Shown here one piece after another: positions 36,692 to 45,298 of a DNA stretch of 64,000 bases. The stretch is taken from the NCBI GenBank assembly GCA_035943635.1, contig DASZBX010000061.1, forward strand, positions 1 to 64,000, written 5' to 3'. The notes below the pieces were generated by a model, which worked only from the letters and a program-made list of their open reading frames with translations, did no database searches and had not been told where the DNA came from. The DNA is from DASZBX01 sp035943635. Lineage in GTDB: Bacteria > Actinomycetota > Actinomycetes > Streptomycetales > Catenulisporaceae. Position 1 is the first letter of the stretch. Every line of letters starts with the position of its first letter. Made by a program: the position numbers and the translations under genes.

Positions 36692-37243
36692 ATGACGCTT
36701 GAGTTCTCCGTCGACCCCGCCCTGACCGTCGGACTGCGGGAAGAGATCCTGGACTGCTGGACCGAGGTGTCCCAGGCCGGCGGCGCGGTCGGGTTCGTGC
36801 CGCCGGTGACCAGGGCGGACATCGCCCCGGCGGCCGGGCAGGCCTACGCCGGGGTGGACGACGGCCGGGACCGGCTGATCGTGGGCCGGACGATCGGCGG
36901 CCCAACCCCCGGCCGGCTGGCCGCGCTGGCCTTCCTGGTGGACGGACAGCACGGCCTGTCCCGGCACTGGCGCTCCGTCAAACGGGTGATGGTGCACCCG
37001 GACTTCCAGGGCCTGGGCTACGGCGCCGAGCTGATGGCCGCGGTCGAACGGCTCGGCCGGTCGATGGGCCTGGAGATGCTGCACCTGGACTGCCGCAGCG
37101 GCACCGGCGTCGACCTGTTCTACAAGCGCTGCGGCTACGCCGAATGGGGACGGTTCCCGCGCGCGCTGCGCGTGGCCGAGGACGACTATCGAGAGCTGAT
37201 CAACCTCTGCCTGCAGCTGCAGACCCCGGTCGACAGCCGCTGA
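36692..37243 (+). CDS. GNAT family N-acetyltransferase
   Basis: The 183-residue protein has a GNAT fold with the acetyl-CoA-binding motif A segment VKRVMVHPDFQGLGYGAELM (Q/R-x-x-G-x-G/A type: QGLGYG) and the C-terminal LFYKRCGYAEWGRFP. The substrate is unknown. AAGGATCTCAGG precedes the ATG. It is the first gene after the parS site and is followed by a DUF4229 gene and mqnA. Confidence 0.88.
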   Translation: MTLEFSVDPALTVGLREEILDCWTEVSQAGGAVGFVPPVTRADIAPAAGQAYAGVDDGRDRLIVGRTIGGPTPGRLAALAFLVDGQHGLSRHWRSVKRVMVHPDFQGLGYGAELMAAVERLGRSMGLEMLHLDCRSGTGVDLFYKRCGYAEWGRFPRALRVAEDDYRELINLCLQLQTPVDSR

Positions 37244-37290
37244 GGCGTCGTGTTGTACCTTGAATCGGTTCGTATACGACGAAGGACACC

Positions 37291-37608
37291 ATGATGACCG
37301 AGTCCGACACTCCGAGCCCCGAGCCGGGCTTCAACACCCGGCACGCGGCCCTGCGCTACACGACCCTGCGACTGGCCCTGTTCGTCGCGGCCCTGGGCGT
37401 CGTCTGGGTGATCGCCAAGCTCGCGGACATGGACCTGAACTCCCAGATCTCCAAGCTGAGCCTGCTCGGCGTGGCGATCCTGCTCTCCAGCGTGGTCTCC
37501 CTGGTGGCCCTGTCCAAGCAGCGCGACGCGATGTCGGCCGGACTGGTCGCCCGGACCCAGAAGCTGAGCCAGAAGATCGACCAGGCCGCGTCCTTCGAGG
37601 ACGAGTAA
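37291..37608 (+). CDS. DUF4229 small membrane protein
   Basis: The 105-residue protein has two transmembrane helices (ALFVAALGVVWVIAK and LLGVAILLSSVVSLVAL) and a charged C-terminal tail with KLSQKIDQAASFEDE. Proteins of this type, DUF4229, are small actinobacterial membrane proteins of unknown function found near menaquinone genes. It ends ten bases before mqnA and is probably cotranscribed. The ATG at 37294 is an equally good start. Confidence 0.82.
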   Translation: MMTESDTPSPEPGFNTRHAALRYTTLRLALFVAALGVVWVIAKLADMDLNSQISKLSLLGVAILLSSVVSLVALSKQRDAMSAGLVARTQKLSQKIDQAASFEDE

Positions 37609-37618
37609 GGTCGGTCCC

Positions 37619-38485
37619 ATGCACGCCGAAGCTCCGGCCGCGGACCGCAAGCCCCGGGTCGGCCACATCCAGTTCCTCAACTGCGTCCCGTTCTACTGGG
37701 GGCTGGTGCACTCCGGCGCGCTGATGGACCTGGAACTGGTCAAGGACACCCCCGAGCGGCTCTCCGAGCAGCTGATCGCCGGGGACCTGGACATCGGGCC
37801 GATCACCCTGGTCGAGTACCTGCGGCACCCGGAGGGCCTGGTCCTGCTGCCGGACCTCGCGGTCGGCTCGGACGGCCCGGTGATGTCCTGCAACCTGGTC
37901 TCCCAGCTGCCCTTCGCCGACCTCGACCGCCAGCGGGTCGCCCTCGGCTCCACCTCGCGCACCACGGTCGAGCTGGCCCGGCTGGTGCTGCGCGAGCGCT
38001 ACGGCGCGAACCCGGACTACTTCAGCTGCCCGCCGGACCTGGCCCAGATGATGCAGGAGGCCCCGGCCGGCGTGCTGATCGGCGACCCGGCCCTGCGCGC
38101 GATGCTCTACGACGGCCCCCGGCTCGGCCTGCGGGTGCTCGACCTCGGCGGGGCCTGGAAGGACTGGACCGGGCTGCCGATGGTGTTCGCGGTCTGGGCC
38201 GTGCGCCGGGACTTCCTGGCCGAACACCCCGCCCTGGCCCGCGAGGTGCACGGCGCGTTCCTGCACTCGATCCGGCTGGCCATGGCCGAGGTGGACAAGG
38301 TGGCCGCCCAGGCCGCCCGCTGGGAGTCCTTCGACGCCGGCACCCTGGAACGCTACTTCACCACCCTGGACTTCTCCTTCGGCGACCGGCAGCTGGCCGG
38401 GGTCCGGGAGTTCGCCCGCCGGGTCTCGGCCCAGATCGGGGTCGGTCCCGAGACGTCGATCGAACTGCTCGCGCCCGGCGCGTAG
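37619..38485 (+). CDS. mqnA: Chorismate dehydratase MqnA
   Basis: The 288-residue enzyme performs the first futalosine step, removing water from chorismate to give 3-[(1-carboxyvinyl)oxy]benzoate. It has a periplasmic-binding-protein-like fold. Conserved parts are RVGHIQFLNCVPFYWGL at the N-terminus, LDIGPITLVEYLR, LGSTSRTTVELARLVL and VLIGDPALRAM. The ATG follows the DUF4229 stop closely and AAGG lies just upstream. Confidence 0.95.
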   Translation: MHAEAPAADRKPRVGHIQFLNCVPFYWGLVHSGALMDLELVKDTPERLSEQLIAGDLDIGPITLVEYLRHPEGLVLLPDLAVGSDGPVMSCNLVSQLPFADLDRQRVALGSTSRTTVELARLVLRERYGANPDYFSCPPDLAQMMQEAPAGVLIGDPALRAMLYDGPRLGLRVLDLGGAWKDWTGLPMVFAVWAVRRDFLAEHPALAREVHGAFLHSIRLAMAEVDKVAAQAARWESFDAGTLERYFTTLDFSFGDRQLAGVREFARRVSAQIGVGPETSIELLAPGA

Positions 38486-38538
38486 GCTTGGGCCGAGAGC
38501 CGTTGCACAGGGGATCACACAGGAAGTTGGTAGCAGAC

Positions 38539-39726
38539 ATGGCCACGGTGGACGACGGCAGGGCCGTTCGGTACAGCCAGGACGCTCTGGACCGCGCGGC
38601 CGCGGGCGGCCGGATCTCCGAGCAGGAGGCGCTGGACCTCTACCGGTACGCCCCGCTGCACGCCCTCGGCCACGCGGCCGACGAGGCCCGGCGCCGGCGC
38701 TACGGCGCCACCGCGGACATCGCCACGTACATCATCGAGCGCAACATCAACTACACCAACGTGTGCGTGACGGCGTGCAAGTTCTGCGCCTTCTACGCCC
38801 CGCCCAAGTCGGACAAGGGCTGGTCGCGCGAGCTCGACGACATCCTGCGCCGGTGCGAGGAGACCGTCGCGCTCGGCGGCACCCAGATCATGTTCCAGGG
38901 CGGGCACCACCCCGACTACGGCGTGGAGTACTACGAGCGGTCCTTCGCCGCGATCAAGGCGCAGTACCCGCAGCTGGTCATCCACTCCCTCGGCGCCTCC
39001 GAGGTCGAGCACATGGCCAAGGTCTCCGGCGTGCCGATCGAGGAGGCGATCACCCGGATCAAGACGGCCGGCCTGGACTCCTTCGCCGGGGCCGGGGCCG
39101 AACTGCTGCCCGAGCGCCCGCGCAAGGTGATCGCCCCGCTCAAGGAGTCCGGCGAGCGCTGGCTGGAGATCATGGAGACCGCGCACGGCCTGGGCCTGGA
39201 GTCCACCTGCACCATGCTGATGGGCACCGGGGAGACCAACGCCGAACGGATCCGGCACCTGGCCATGATCCGCGACGTGCAGGACCGCACCGGCGGCTTC
39301 CGCGCGTTCATCCCGTACACCTACCAGCCGCTGAACAACCACCTCAAGGGCCGTACCCAGGCCACCACGATCGAGTACATCCGGCTGATCGCGATCTCCC
39401 GGCTGTTCCTGCACAACGTCGCGCACATCCAGGGCTCCTGGCTGACCGTGGGCAAGGAGGCCGGCCAGCTGACCCTGCACTACGGCGCGGACGACCTCGG
39501 CTCGGTGATGCTGGAGGAGAACGTGGTCTCCTCGGCCGGCGCCCGGCACCGCTCCAACCGGATGGAGCTGATCCACCTGATCCGCGCCGCCGACCGCATC
39601 CCGGCCCAGCGCGACACCCTGTACAACCACCTGGTCGTGCACACCGACCCGGCCGACGACCCGGTCGACGACCAGGTCCGCTCGCACATCTCGTCCACGG
39701 CGCTGCCCCTGGTCGACGTAGCATAA
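38539..39726 (+). CDS. mqnC: Cyclic dehypoxanthinyl futalosine synthase MqnC (radical SAM)
   Basis: The 395-residue radical SAM enzyme cyclises dehypoxanthine futalosine. The iron-sulfur motif CVTACKFC gives C76, C80 and C83, preceded by IIERNINYTNV. Other markers are MFQGGHHPDYGVEYYE and LGASEVEHMAK, with the C-terminal region containing EENVVSSAGARH. The ATG at 38539 matches the family start; a TTG four codons upstream (38527) is possible. Its substrate would come from MqnB, whose gene is not in this window. Confidence 0.95.
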   Translation: MATVDDGRAVRYSQDALDRAAAGGRISEQEALDLYRYAPLHALGHAADEARRRRYGATADIATYIIERNINYTNVCVTACKFCAFYAPPKSDKGWSRELDDILRRCEETVALGGTQIMFQGGHHPDYGVEYYERSFAAIKAQYPQLVIHSLGASEVEHMAKVSGVPIEEAITRIKTAGLDSFAGAGAELLPERPRKVIAPLKESGERWLEIMETAHGLGLESTCTMLMGTGETNAERIRHLAMIRDVQDRTGGFRAFIPYTYQPLNNHLKGRTQATTIEYIRLIAISRLFLHNVAHIQGSWLTVGKEAGQLTLHYGADDLGSVMLEENVVSSAGARHRSNRMELIHLIRAADRIPAQRDTLYNHLVVHTDPADDPVDDQVRSHISSTALPLVDVA

Positions 39727-39731
39727 TCACC

Positions 39732-41123
39732 ATGCTGACTCTGCACTCCGCCGATCTCGTCCTGCCCGTGTCCGCCGACCCGATCCCGGGCGGCGCCGTC
39801 CTGGTCGACGGGGACCGGATCGCCGCCGTGGACACCGCGGCCGCCCTGCGCGAGGCCCGCCCGGACGCGCGCGAGCGGGCCTGGGGCGCCGCGGTGCTGA
39901 TGCCCGGCCTGGTCAACGCGCACGCGCACCTGCAGTACACCGACTTCGAGGAGCTCAACTCGATCGGCGAGCCCTTCCACGTCTGGATCCAGCTGATGGC
40001 CGCCAAGCGCGGCACCTTCACCGACCCGATGTGGCAGGAGTCCGCCCGCCGCGGCCTGCACATGATGCTCAAGAGCGGCACCACCGCGGTCGCCGACATC
40101 GTGACCGAGGCCTGCGTGCTCCAGCCGACCGCGCGCAGCGAGATCGGCGGCGTGTCCTACCTGGAGATCCTGTTCCAGGACGCGCAGAGCTGGTCCGACG
40201 GCGGCCGGGCCGCCCTGCTGGCCCAGCTCGACGGCGCCCCGGCCGGCCGCGCCGTCGGCGTCTCCCCGCACACCCCGTACACGGTCTCCACGGCCGTCTT
40301 CGCCGACGCGATCGCGCTGGCCCGGGAGCGCGGCCTGCGCAGCCACCCGCACATCGCCGAGTCCCTGGCCGAGGTCGAGTTCGTGGCCACCGGGACCGGG
40401 CCGTTCGTCGCCTTCGCCGAGTCGGTGCACAAGTCGATGGAACTGATCCGGGACGGCGGCAGCGGCCTGACCGTGGTCGGCTACCTGGACAAGCTCGGCG
40501 TGCTCGGCCCGGACGTGCACGGCGCGCACTGCGTGCACTGTGACGGCGCGGACCGCCGGATCCTGCGCGACCGCGGCGTCCACGCGGCCCTGTGCGTGCG
40601 CTCGAACCGGATCCTGCAGTCCGGCGAACCGCCGGTCGCCGACTACCTGCGCGAGGGCTCGCCGTTCGGCATCGGCACCGACTCGCTCGCCTCCACCCCC
40701 TCGCTGGACCTGCTCGAAGAGGCCGCCGCCCTGCGCGACCTGGCCCGCGACCAGGGCTACACCGAAGCGGACCTGGACCGGCGGATCATCGCCGCGGCCA
40801 CCCTGGGCGGCGCCGGCGCGATGGGCCTGGCCGACGCCGGCCGGCTGGAACCCGGCGCCCGCGCCGACCTGGCCGTGTTCGCCCTGACCGGCGGCGCCGG
40901 ATCCGCCGCCGCGATCGACCCGTCCGGCTCGGTCGACCCGCTCGACTCGACCGCGCAGACCGACCCCAGCCAGACCGCGAGCGCGGCCACCACCGCGAAG
41001 ACCGCCTCGGCCCTGGCCACGGCGGCGAACCCGTACGGCGCCCTGCTCGACGCGGCCGCCGCCGGCGAACACCGCTGCCTGGCCACCGTCCTCGGCGGGA
41101 AGATCGTGCACCGCGCGGCGTAG
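39732..41123 (+). CDS. mqnX: Amidohydrolase, probable aminofutalosine deaminase (MqnX-like)
   Basis: The 463-residue amidohydrolase has the metal-binding motif VNAHAHLQYTD (HxH), a second His in RSHPHIAES, and the catalytic Asp in GIGTDSLASTPSLD. In this context it probably deaminates 6-amino-6-deoxyfutalosine to futalosine, the role of MqnX in some actinomycetes. A low-complexity Ala/Ser/Thr/Asp insertion of about 45 residues (residues ~388-435) interrupts the last domain before NPYGALLDAA, where homologues normally run straight through. The start lies five bases after the mqnC stop. Confidence 0.8.
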   Translation: MLTLHSADLVLPVSADPIPGGAVLVDGDRIAAVDTAAALREARPDARERAWGAAVLMPGLVNAHAHLQYTDFEELNSIGEPFHVWIQLMAAKRGTFTDPMWQESARRGLHMMLKSGTTAVADIVTEACVLQPTARSEIGGVSYLEILFQDAQSWSDGGRAALLAQLDGAPAGRAVGVSPHTPYTVSTAVFADAIALARERGLRSHPHIAESLAEVEFVATGTGPFVAFAESVHKSMELIRDGGSGLTVVGYLDKLGVLGPDVHGAHCVHCDGADRRILRDRGVHAALCVRSNRILQSGEPPVADYLREGSPFGIGTDSLASTPSLDLLEEAAALRDLARDQGYTEADLDRRIIAAATLGGAGAMGLADAGRLEPGARADLAVFALTGGAGSAAAIDPSGSVDPLDSTAQTDPSQTASAATTAKTASALATAANPYGALLDAAAAGEHRCLATVLGGKIVHRAA

Positions 41124-41175
41124 CAGCGGCCTGATGGCTACCCGGTCCATGCCCCTCAGCGCGACCCGCCTGACT

Positions 41176-41220
41176 CACACCAGCTGTAACTTACCTCAGG
41201 TGTAAGTTACAGCTGGTGTG
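41176..41220. promoter_or_regulatory. Long perfect inverted repeat at the start of the ATPase gene
   Basis: The left arm CACACCAGCTGTAACTTAC (41176-41194) and right arm GTAAGTTACAGCTGGTGTG (41202-41220) are perfectly complementary over 19 bp with a 7-base spacer CTCAGGT. The last base is the G of the GTG start codon of the downstream gene. AT-richer than its surroundings. It probably is an operator/promoter for a leaderless transcript, or a mobile-element end; it could also end mqnX transcription. Confidence 0.8.
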
Positions 41221-42590
41221 TGTTTGTCAACCGCACCCGAGAGCTGGCCCAGCTCGCCACCTGGTGGTCGAGCCCGTCCGGCCGCCTTGCCGTGGTCTGG
41301 GGACGGCGCCGGGTCGGCAAGACCGCGCTGATCCGTCATTTCTCCCAGGACCTGCGGTGCATCACGCACACCGGCGCGGGCCGGGCCGCACCGGCCGAAC
41401 TGCGGATGCTCGCCCGCCAAGCGGAGCAGCACGCGGCAGCGGGCGTGCGCGATCTGCACGCCCGCCCCTTCACCGACTGGGACGACGCGTTGGACCACCT
41501 CGCGCTGCTGGCTGCCGACGAACCGGTGCTCCTGGTCCTCGACGAGTTCCCGGAACTGGCCGCGAGCAGCCCGGAACTGCCGAACGTACTGCGGGCCTTC
41601 CTCGAACGCAGCATGGGCCTTACTCAGCTGCGTATCGTCCTGTGCGGTTCGGCGGTCCGGTACATGCGAAACCTGGGCGAGGAACGCCGGCCGCTGTACG
41701 GACGGATGGACCTGAGCCTCCAAGTGCACCCGTTCGCTCCGTGGGAGGCAGCGCTGCTTCTTCCGGAGTTGTCGGCGCAGGACCGCGCGCTGGTGTACGG
41801 ACTGCTCGGCGGGGTTCCGCTCTATCTGTCCTGGTGGGACCAGAACGGGACGGTCGAGGAGAACCTGACCGTCCTGGCCGGCCAACCCGGAGCGCGGCTG
41901 CTGACCGAGGGTGAGCTGGTGCTCGCCACCGAGAGCGAGGCCGGCGACTTTCCCGCCATGGTGCTGCACGCGATCGCTGCGGGCGCGACCAAGCACTCGG
42001 AGATCAAGGACGCCATCGGAGCCGAGCCGACCCGCACGCTCGACCGCCTGGTCAGCCTGCGCCTGGTCGAGAAGATGCGGCCGGTGACCGAGCCGGAGGG
42101 CACCAAACGCAAGCTCTACCGGATCAGCGACCAGTTCCTGTACTTCTACCTCGGCATCCTCCAGCGGTACCGGACCGAGATCGACGCCGGACTGGGCCCG
42201 AGCATCATGCCGGTCATCCGCGAACGGCTCGACCAGCACCTCGGCCCGGTCTGGGAGTCGGCGTTCCGGCAGCACCTGCGCCGGCTCGGCGCGCGGGGCG
42301 AGCTGGGCGGACAGATCGTCGCGGTCGGATCGTTCTGGACCGCCGACGGGCAGAACGAGATCGACGCGGTGGTCCTGGCCGGGATCACCCGCACACCGGT
42401 CCTGATCGGCGAGGCGAAGTGGGCCCGTCAGGTCGACGGGCCGCGGCGGGCGGCCGACCTGCGGCGCAAGCTGGCCGCCCTGCCCGGGGTCCGGGACGAG
42501 CCGCGGCTCGCCCTGGCCGCCCGGGAGTCGGTTCGCAGCGCGCCGGACGGCGCCCTGGTCGTCACCGCGGCCGACATCTTCTCCGACTGA
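41220..42590 (+). CDS. Archaeal-type AAA ATPase with C-terminal DUF234 (nuclease-like) domain
   Basis: The 456-residue protein starts with FVNRTREL, the usual opening of this ATPase family. Walker A is GRRRVGKT (28-35), and Walker B is VLLVLDEFPEL with D108 and E109. A winged-helix-like region follows (IKDAIGAEPTRTLDRLVSLRLVEKM), then a DUF234 domain whose residues E380-I-D382 and E398-A-K400 resemble a PD-(D/E)xK nuclease centre. Family members are known mostly from archaea and their cellular role is unsettled. Codon use is less GC3-biased than in the flanking quinone genes, which suggests transfer. No ribosome-binding site exists because the start abuts the palindrome. Confidence 0.88.
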   Translation: MFVNRTRELAQLATWWSSPSGRLAVVWGRRRVGKTALIRHFSQDLRCITHTGAGRAAPAELRMLARQAEQHAAAGVRDLHARPFTDWDDALDHLALLAADEPVLLVLDEFPELAASSPELPNVLRAFLERSMGLTQLRIVLCGSAVRYMRNLGEERRPLYGRMDLSLQVHPFAPWEAALLLPELSAQDRALVYGLLGGVPLYLSWWDQNGTVEENLTVLAGQPGARLLTEGELVLATESEAGDFPAMVLHAIAAGATKHSEIKDAIGAEPTRTLDRLVSLRLVEKMRPVTEPEGTKRKLYRISDQFLYFYLGILQRYRTEIDAGLGPSIMPVIRERLDQHLGPVWESAFRQHLRRLGARGELGGQIVAVGSFWTADGQNEIDAVVLAGITRTPVLIGEAKWARQVDGPRRAADLRRKLAALPGVRDEPRLALAARESVRSAPDGALVVTAADIFSD

Positions 42591-42591
42591 C

Positions 42592-42629
42592 CCCCGCTCA
42601 GACCGCGAACCCCCGCTCAGACCGCGAAC
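42592..42629. repeat. 19-bp perfect tandem duplication at the 3' end of menG
   Basis: CCCCGCTCAGACCGCGAAC occurs twice head to tail (42592-42610 and 42611-42629). The second copy contains the menG stop codon and last codons; the first is a spare copy lying directly after the stop of the ATPase gene. It looks like a slippage or insertion/repair scar. Confidence 0.8.
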
Positions 42630-43309
42630 CCTCGGTGCAGCGCCACGATCCCGCCGGTCAGATTGCGCCAGCCCGGGCGGGACCAGCCGACCGCGCGGAT
42701 CAGGGTGGCCAGGCCGCGCTGGTCCGGCCAGGCGCGGATCGACTCGGCCAGGTAGACGTACGCGTCCGGGTTCGACGACACCCGGCGGGCGACCGCGGGC
42801 AGGGTGCGCATCAGGTACTCCAGGTACACGGTGCGCAACGGGCCGTTGACCGGGTGGGAGAACTCGCACACCAGCAGCCGGCCGCCGGGGCGGGTGACCC
42901 GGCGCATCTCGCGCAGCGCGGCCGTGGTGTCCACCACGTTGCGCAGGCCGAACGAGATGGTCACCGCGTCGAAGGTCCCGTCGGCGAACGGCAGCCGAGT
43001 CGCGTCCCCGGCGGCGAAGTCCAGGTCCGGGTTGCGCCGGCGGCCCACGCTCAGCATGCCGAGGGAGAAGTCGCAGGCCACCACGGACGCCCCGGCCAGC
43101 TGGAACGGCAGCGAGGAGGTGCCGGTGCCGGCCGCCAGGTCCAGGATCCGCTCGCCCGGCCGCGGGTCCAGGGCCGTGGTCACCGCCTTGCGCCACTGCC
43201 GGGTCCGGCCCAGTGACAGCACGTCGTTGGTCAGGTCGTACCGCTCGGCCACGCCGTCGAACATCTCCGCGACTTCGTGGGGCTCTTTCTCCATGGACGC
43301 TCTGCTCAT
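42617..43309 (-). CDS. menG: Demethylmenaquinone methyltransferase
   Basis: The 230-residue class I SAM methyltransferase of the UbiE/MenG family performs the last nuclear methylation of menaquinone. Motif I is ILDLAAGTGTSSLPF; further family signatures are YDLTNDVLSLGRTRQWR, SFGLRNVVD and GGRLLVCEFSHP. The ATG at 43309 (MSRASMEKEPHEVAEMF) has AGGATAGGGG upstream; an internal ATG at 43294 is a second option. The longer open frame to 43498 runs into the divergent reductase gene. Divergent transcription from a ~110-base shared control region. Confidence 0.95.
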   Translation of the reverse strand: MSRASMEKEPHEVAEMFDGVAERYDLTNDVLSLGRTRQWRKAVTTALDPRPGERILDLAAGTGTSSLPFQLAGASVVACDFSLGMLSVGRRRNPDLDFAAGDATRLPFADGTFDAVTISFGLRNVVDTTAALREMRRVTRPGGRLLVCEFSHPVNGPLRTVYLEYLMRTLPAVARRVSSNPDAYVYLAESIRAWPDQRGLATLIRAVGWSRPGWRNLTGGIVALHRGFAV

Positions 43310-43418
43310 GCCCCTATCCTGGCACCTGCCCGCGGCGTACCGCGCAAGGGCCCGCAGGTAGACTCCGACCACAACCAATGAAGCTAAGCACGCGCTCTTC
43401 CTTGAGAGGTCGGACACC

Positions 43419-44708
43419 ATGACAGCCGCCGCCCCCGGGCACAGCGAGAACTCCGCGGACGTGATCGTGGTCGGCGCCGGGCCGGCCGGAGCCACCACGG
43501 CCTACCACCTGGCCCAGGCCGGGCTGGACGTGCTGCTGCTGGAGAAGACCGAGTTCCCGCGGGAGAAGATCTGCGGCGACGGCCTGACCCCGCGGGCGGT
43601 GACCCAGCTGGTCCGGATGGGCGTGGACACCTCGCCGGAGAACGGCTGGCTGCACAACAAGGGCCTGCGGATCATCGCCGGCGGGCAGAGACTGCAGCTG
43701 GACTGGCCGGATCTGGCCGCGCACCCGAACTACGGGCTGGTGCGCACCCGGGCCGACTTCGACGAGCTGCTGGCCCGCCAGGCGCAGAAGGCCGGGGCGC
43801 GGCTGCTGGAGAACCACAACGTGACCGGGCCGATCCTGGACGAGCGCACCTCGCGGATCCTCGGGGTCAGCGCCAGGATCGCCGGTTCGGACGAGGAGAC
43901 GGTGTTCCGGGCCCCGATCGTGGTGGCCGCGGACGGCAACTCCACCCGGCTGTCCATCGCGATGGGCCTGCACAAGCGGGAGGACCGGCCGATGGGCGTG
44001 GCCTACCGCGCGTACTACAAGAACCCGCGGCACAACGACGACTACCTGGAGTCCTGGCTCGAGCTGCGCGACTCGCAGCGTCCGGACGTGCTGCTGCCCG
44101 GCTACGGCTGGATCTTCGGGATGGGCGACGGCACCTCGAACATCGGCCTGGGCATCCTGAACACCTCCTCGGCCTTCGGCAAGGTCGACTACCGGGACAT
44201 GATGCGCCGCTGGCTGGCCGGCACCCCGGCCGAGTGGGAGCTGACCGAGGACAACCGCACCTGCCCGATCCGCGGCTCGGCGCTGCCGATGGGCTTCAAC
44301 CGCAAGCCGCACTACACCCGCGGCCTGCTGCTGGTCGGCGACGCGGGCGGGATGGTCAACCCGTTCAACGGCGAGGGGATCGCCTACGCGATGGAGTCCG
44401 GCGAGATCGCCGCCCGGGTGATCGCCCAGGCCCGCTCCCGGCGCACCACCTACGACCGGGAGCTGGCCCTGTCGGCCTACCCGCAGATCCTGGCCGAGAC
44501 CTACGGCGGCTACTACACGCTCGGCCGGGCCTTCGTGAAGCTGATCGGCAACCCGAAGGTGATGCGGCTGGCCACCCAGCGCGGCCTGTCGCACCCGATG
44601 CTGATGCGCTTCACGCTCAAGCTGCTGGCCAACCTGACCGACCCGCGCGGCGGGGACGCGATGGACCGCACGATCAACGCCCTGGCCCGGATCGTCCCGG
44701 ACGCGTGA
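43419..44708 (+). CDS. Geranylgeranyl reductase family FAD-dependent oxidoreductase
   Basis: This 429-residue flavoprotein has the dinucleotide-binding VIVVGAGPAGATTAYHL at the N-terminus, KICGDGLTPRAV and the second FAD motif LLLVGDAGGMVNPFNGEGIA. It belongs to the geranylgeranyl reductase group whose mycobacterial member MenJ saturates one isoprene of the menaquinone side chain. The position beside menG and before the nuo operon supports a menaquinone-modifying role. Alternative substrates are other polyprenyl lipids. Confidence 0.88.
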   Translation: MTAAAPGHSENSADVIVVGAGPAGATTAYHLAQAGLDVLLLEKTEFPREKICGDGLTPRAVTQLVRMGVDTSPENGWLHNKGLRIIAGGQRLQLDWPDLAAHPNYGLVRTRADFDELLARQAQKAGARLLENHNVTGPILDERTSRILGVSARIAGSDEETVFRAPIVVAADGNSTRLSIAMGLHKREDRPMGVAYRAYYKNPRHNDDYLESWLELRDSQRPDVLLPGYGWIFGMGDGTSNIGLGILNTSSAFGKVDYRDMMRRWLAGTPAEWELTEDNRTCPIRGSALPMGFNRKPHYTRGLLLVGDAGGMVNPFNGEGIAYAMESGEIAARVIAQARSRRTTYDRELALSAYPQILAETYGGYYTLGRAFVKLIGNPKVMRLATQRGLSHPMLMRFTLKLLANLTDPRGGDAMDRTINALARIVPDA

Positions 44709-45281
44709 GCCGGTAGCAGACTGCTGCCGCCCCCGGCCGTTCGCCGCACGACGGACCCCGGCGCCGGACCACCCGAACGGGCCCCGGCCGCCGTCTGCCG
44801 TCCGCCCGGCCGACCGTCCCCCGCACACATCCGGCGGGCGCGCGACCCGGAGCACGGGCCCCCGGGAGCTCCCGGGCGCCGGCCCGCACCCGGCCGCGCC
44901 CGCTTAGCCCGAACAGATGAGCCCATCCGCCTGAGTCCGCCGGATCCGCGCTCAGGCGTTCGGCGTAGCGGGCCCGCGCGGGCACCCATCCGCCCCGTGC
45001 TCCCCATCCGGCTCACCCCGACCCTCCCGCCCCCGGCCGGCACCCCGCGGCCAGGGGTTTGTGATCTTCTGCACAAACGAGCGACACCCTCCGGAGCTGG
45101 CTCCTTCTACCGAACGTAGAGGAGAAAGTCCAATCGGATGTCCGCAACCTGAGACGCCGGATCGGGCCCGGAAGCGTGTTCGGACCATGATGCGAGACAT
45201 TGTTACGAACCCGTCCCAGGGTGGATGGCACCGATATGCCGGATTGATGATCCGTAAGGGTCCGAAGTGTCCTGACCTGGG

Positions 45282-45298
45282 CGTGATGTAGATCACAG
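45282..45298. promoter_or_regulatory. CRP/FNR-type binding site upstream of nuoA
   Basis: CGTGATGTAGATCACAG contains the perfect half-sites GTGA-N6-TCAC recognised by cAMP receptor protein-type regulators (Crp, GlxR). It is centred about 257 bases before the nuoA start. A second, weaker match, GTGGCGAATGTCAC at 45359-45372, fits the streptomycete Crp pattern GTG-N6-GNCAC. Confidence 0.6.

Noticed and set aside
45061..45291. 76-codon open frame before nuoA
   Set aside because: No ribosome-binding site, no GC3 codon bias, and it runs over the CRP-like site; it is most likely regulatory DNA.
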